NCBI GenBank assembly: GCA_046347015.1
Contig: JAXMHA010000008.1
Coordinates: 1-64,000 of the forward strand
DNA length: 64,000 nucleotides
Source of the DNA: Dokdonella_A sp046347015
GTDB lineage: Bacteria; Pseudomonadota; Gammaproteobacteria; Xanthomonadales; Rhodanobacteraceae
Reading direction: 5' to 3'
This document shows, piece after piece, positions 63,625 through 64,000 of the stretch (position 1 is the stretch's first letter; the number at the start of each line of letters is the position of its first letter). The position numbers were made by a program, and so were the translations under genes. The notes beneath the pieces are model-generated. The model was not told the DNA's origin, ran no database searches, and saw nothing but the letters and a program-made list of their open reading frames with translations.

Positions 63625-64000
63625 ATGCGAACCACCGAGTTCCTGAAGAGGCTGGCCATGGCATCCGCCATCGCGCTGACCGGCGGCTGCGCGGCCGTCG
63701 TTGTCGGTGGCGCCGCCGCGGGTGCCAGCGCCGCGCACGACCGCCGCGGCTTCGGCTCGGTCGTCAGCGACCGCAACATCCAGATCACCGCCAGCGAAGC
63801 CATCGGCGGCGACCGCGAGCTCGTCGCCGCGAGCAACATCAAGGTCGTCGTCTACAACGGCGTCCTGCTGCTTGCGGGACAGGTTCCGACCGAAGCCATG
63901 AAGGCTCGCGCCGAACATCATGTCACCGGATACCGGGGCGTGACGCGCGTCGTCAACGAACTGGTGGTCGCGCTGCCGGAAGGATTCTGGGACCGCCGCC
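63625..64000 (+). CDS. BON-domain lipoprotein (DolP/YraP-like), cut by window edge
   Basis: 125 residues visible. A lipoprotein signal with lipobox LTGGC (Cys near 22) is followed by AAVVVGGAAAGA. Two BON motifs begin VVSDRNIQITASEA and ASNIKVVVYNGVLLLAGQVP; the second reaches TRVVNELVVA at the edge. DolP binds anionic phospholipids in the outer membrane and helps envelope integrity. GAGGATG lies upstream of the ATG. In E. coli diaA lies between yraN and dolP; here it is absent. Confidence 0.88.
   Translation, partial: MRTTEFLKRLAMASAIALTGGCAAVVVGGAAAGASAAHDRRGFGSVVSDRNIQITASEAIGGDRELVAASNIKVVVYNGVLLLAGQVPTEAMKARAEHHVTGYRGVTRVVNELVVALPEGFWDRR

Overview
The window is a high-GC gammaproteobacterial chromosome segment, most likely from the Xanthomonadales (Lysobacterales; Xanthomonadaceae or Rhodanobacteraceae-like). 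The evidence is the pilA/pilB-pilC-pilD-coaE order, the lpxC-dciA-M23-secA-mutT block, a division and cell-wall (dcw) cluster with no murD, and an RpoN-type pilA promoter. Most genes are tightly packed with ATGA/GTGA overlaps, and long open frames on the opposite strand are GC-driven shadows.

Left part (1-13.97 kb): a minus-strand sugar-phosphate operon zwf - HAD phosphatase - tal - pgi (pgi cut by the window edge). Divergent from it is a 2900-residue cyclic beta-1,2-glucan synthase (NdvB/Cgs type), followed by a DUF3298-type lipoprotein and a DUF456 membrane protein. From 13.97 to 17.76 kb, hemolysin III, a UspA-like protein and a GNAT acetyltransferase sit between two copies of a large, highly structured palindromic repeat. 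Each copy fills the gap of a convergent gene pair, and the outer arrays form a 98-bp perfect inverted repeat. gapA follows.

Middle part (19-30.2 kb): between pilA and pilB lies an accessory locus. pilA has a good sigma-54 promoter but two one-base frameshifts. Behind it is a badly frameshifted pilin-glycosylation-type membrane/TPR gene and a second degenerate TPR-like block. Then come an intact DegT aminotransferase, an overlapping minus-strand set (two GT4 glycosyltransferases, two methyltransferases, a multi-pass membrane protein), a lone MNT nucleotidyltransferase and a DPM1-like GT2. I read this as a surface-glycan/pilin-glycan island. pilB, pilC, pilD and coaE follow, then an LtaS-like phosphoglycerol transferase and a frameshifted small lipoprotein.

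Right part (37.5-64 kb): nudix-ThiE fusion, secA, an M23 peptidase and divergent dciA, then lpxC and the complete dcw cluster on the minus strand (mraZ, rsmH, ftsL, ftsI, murE, murF, mraY, ftsW, murG, murC, ddlB, ftsQ, ftsA, ftsZ). The dcw cluster starts from a strong promoter overlapping four tandem MraZ boxes. Upstream of it are rnpB (RNase P RNA) and rsmI, and on the plus strand lpoA-yraN-dolP-like genes run off the right edge. No tRNA, rRNA operon, CRISPR array, prophage or transposase was recognised.
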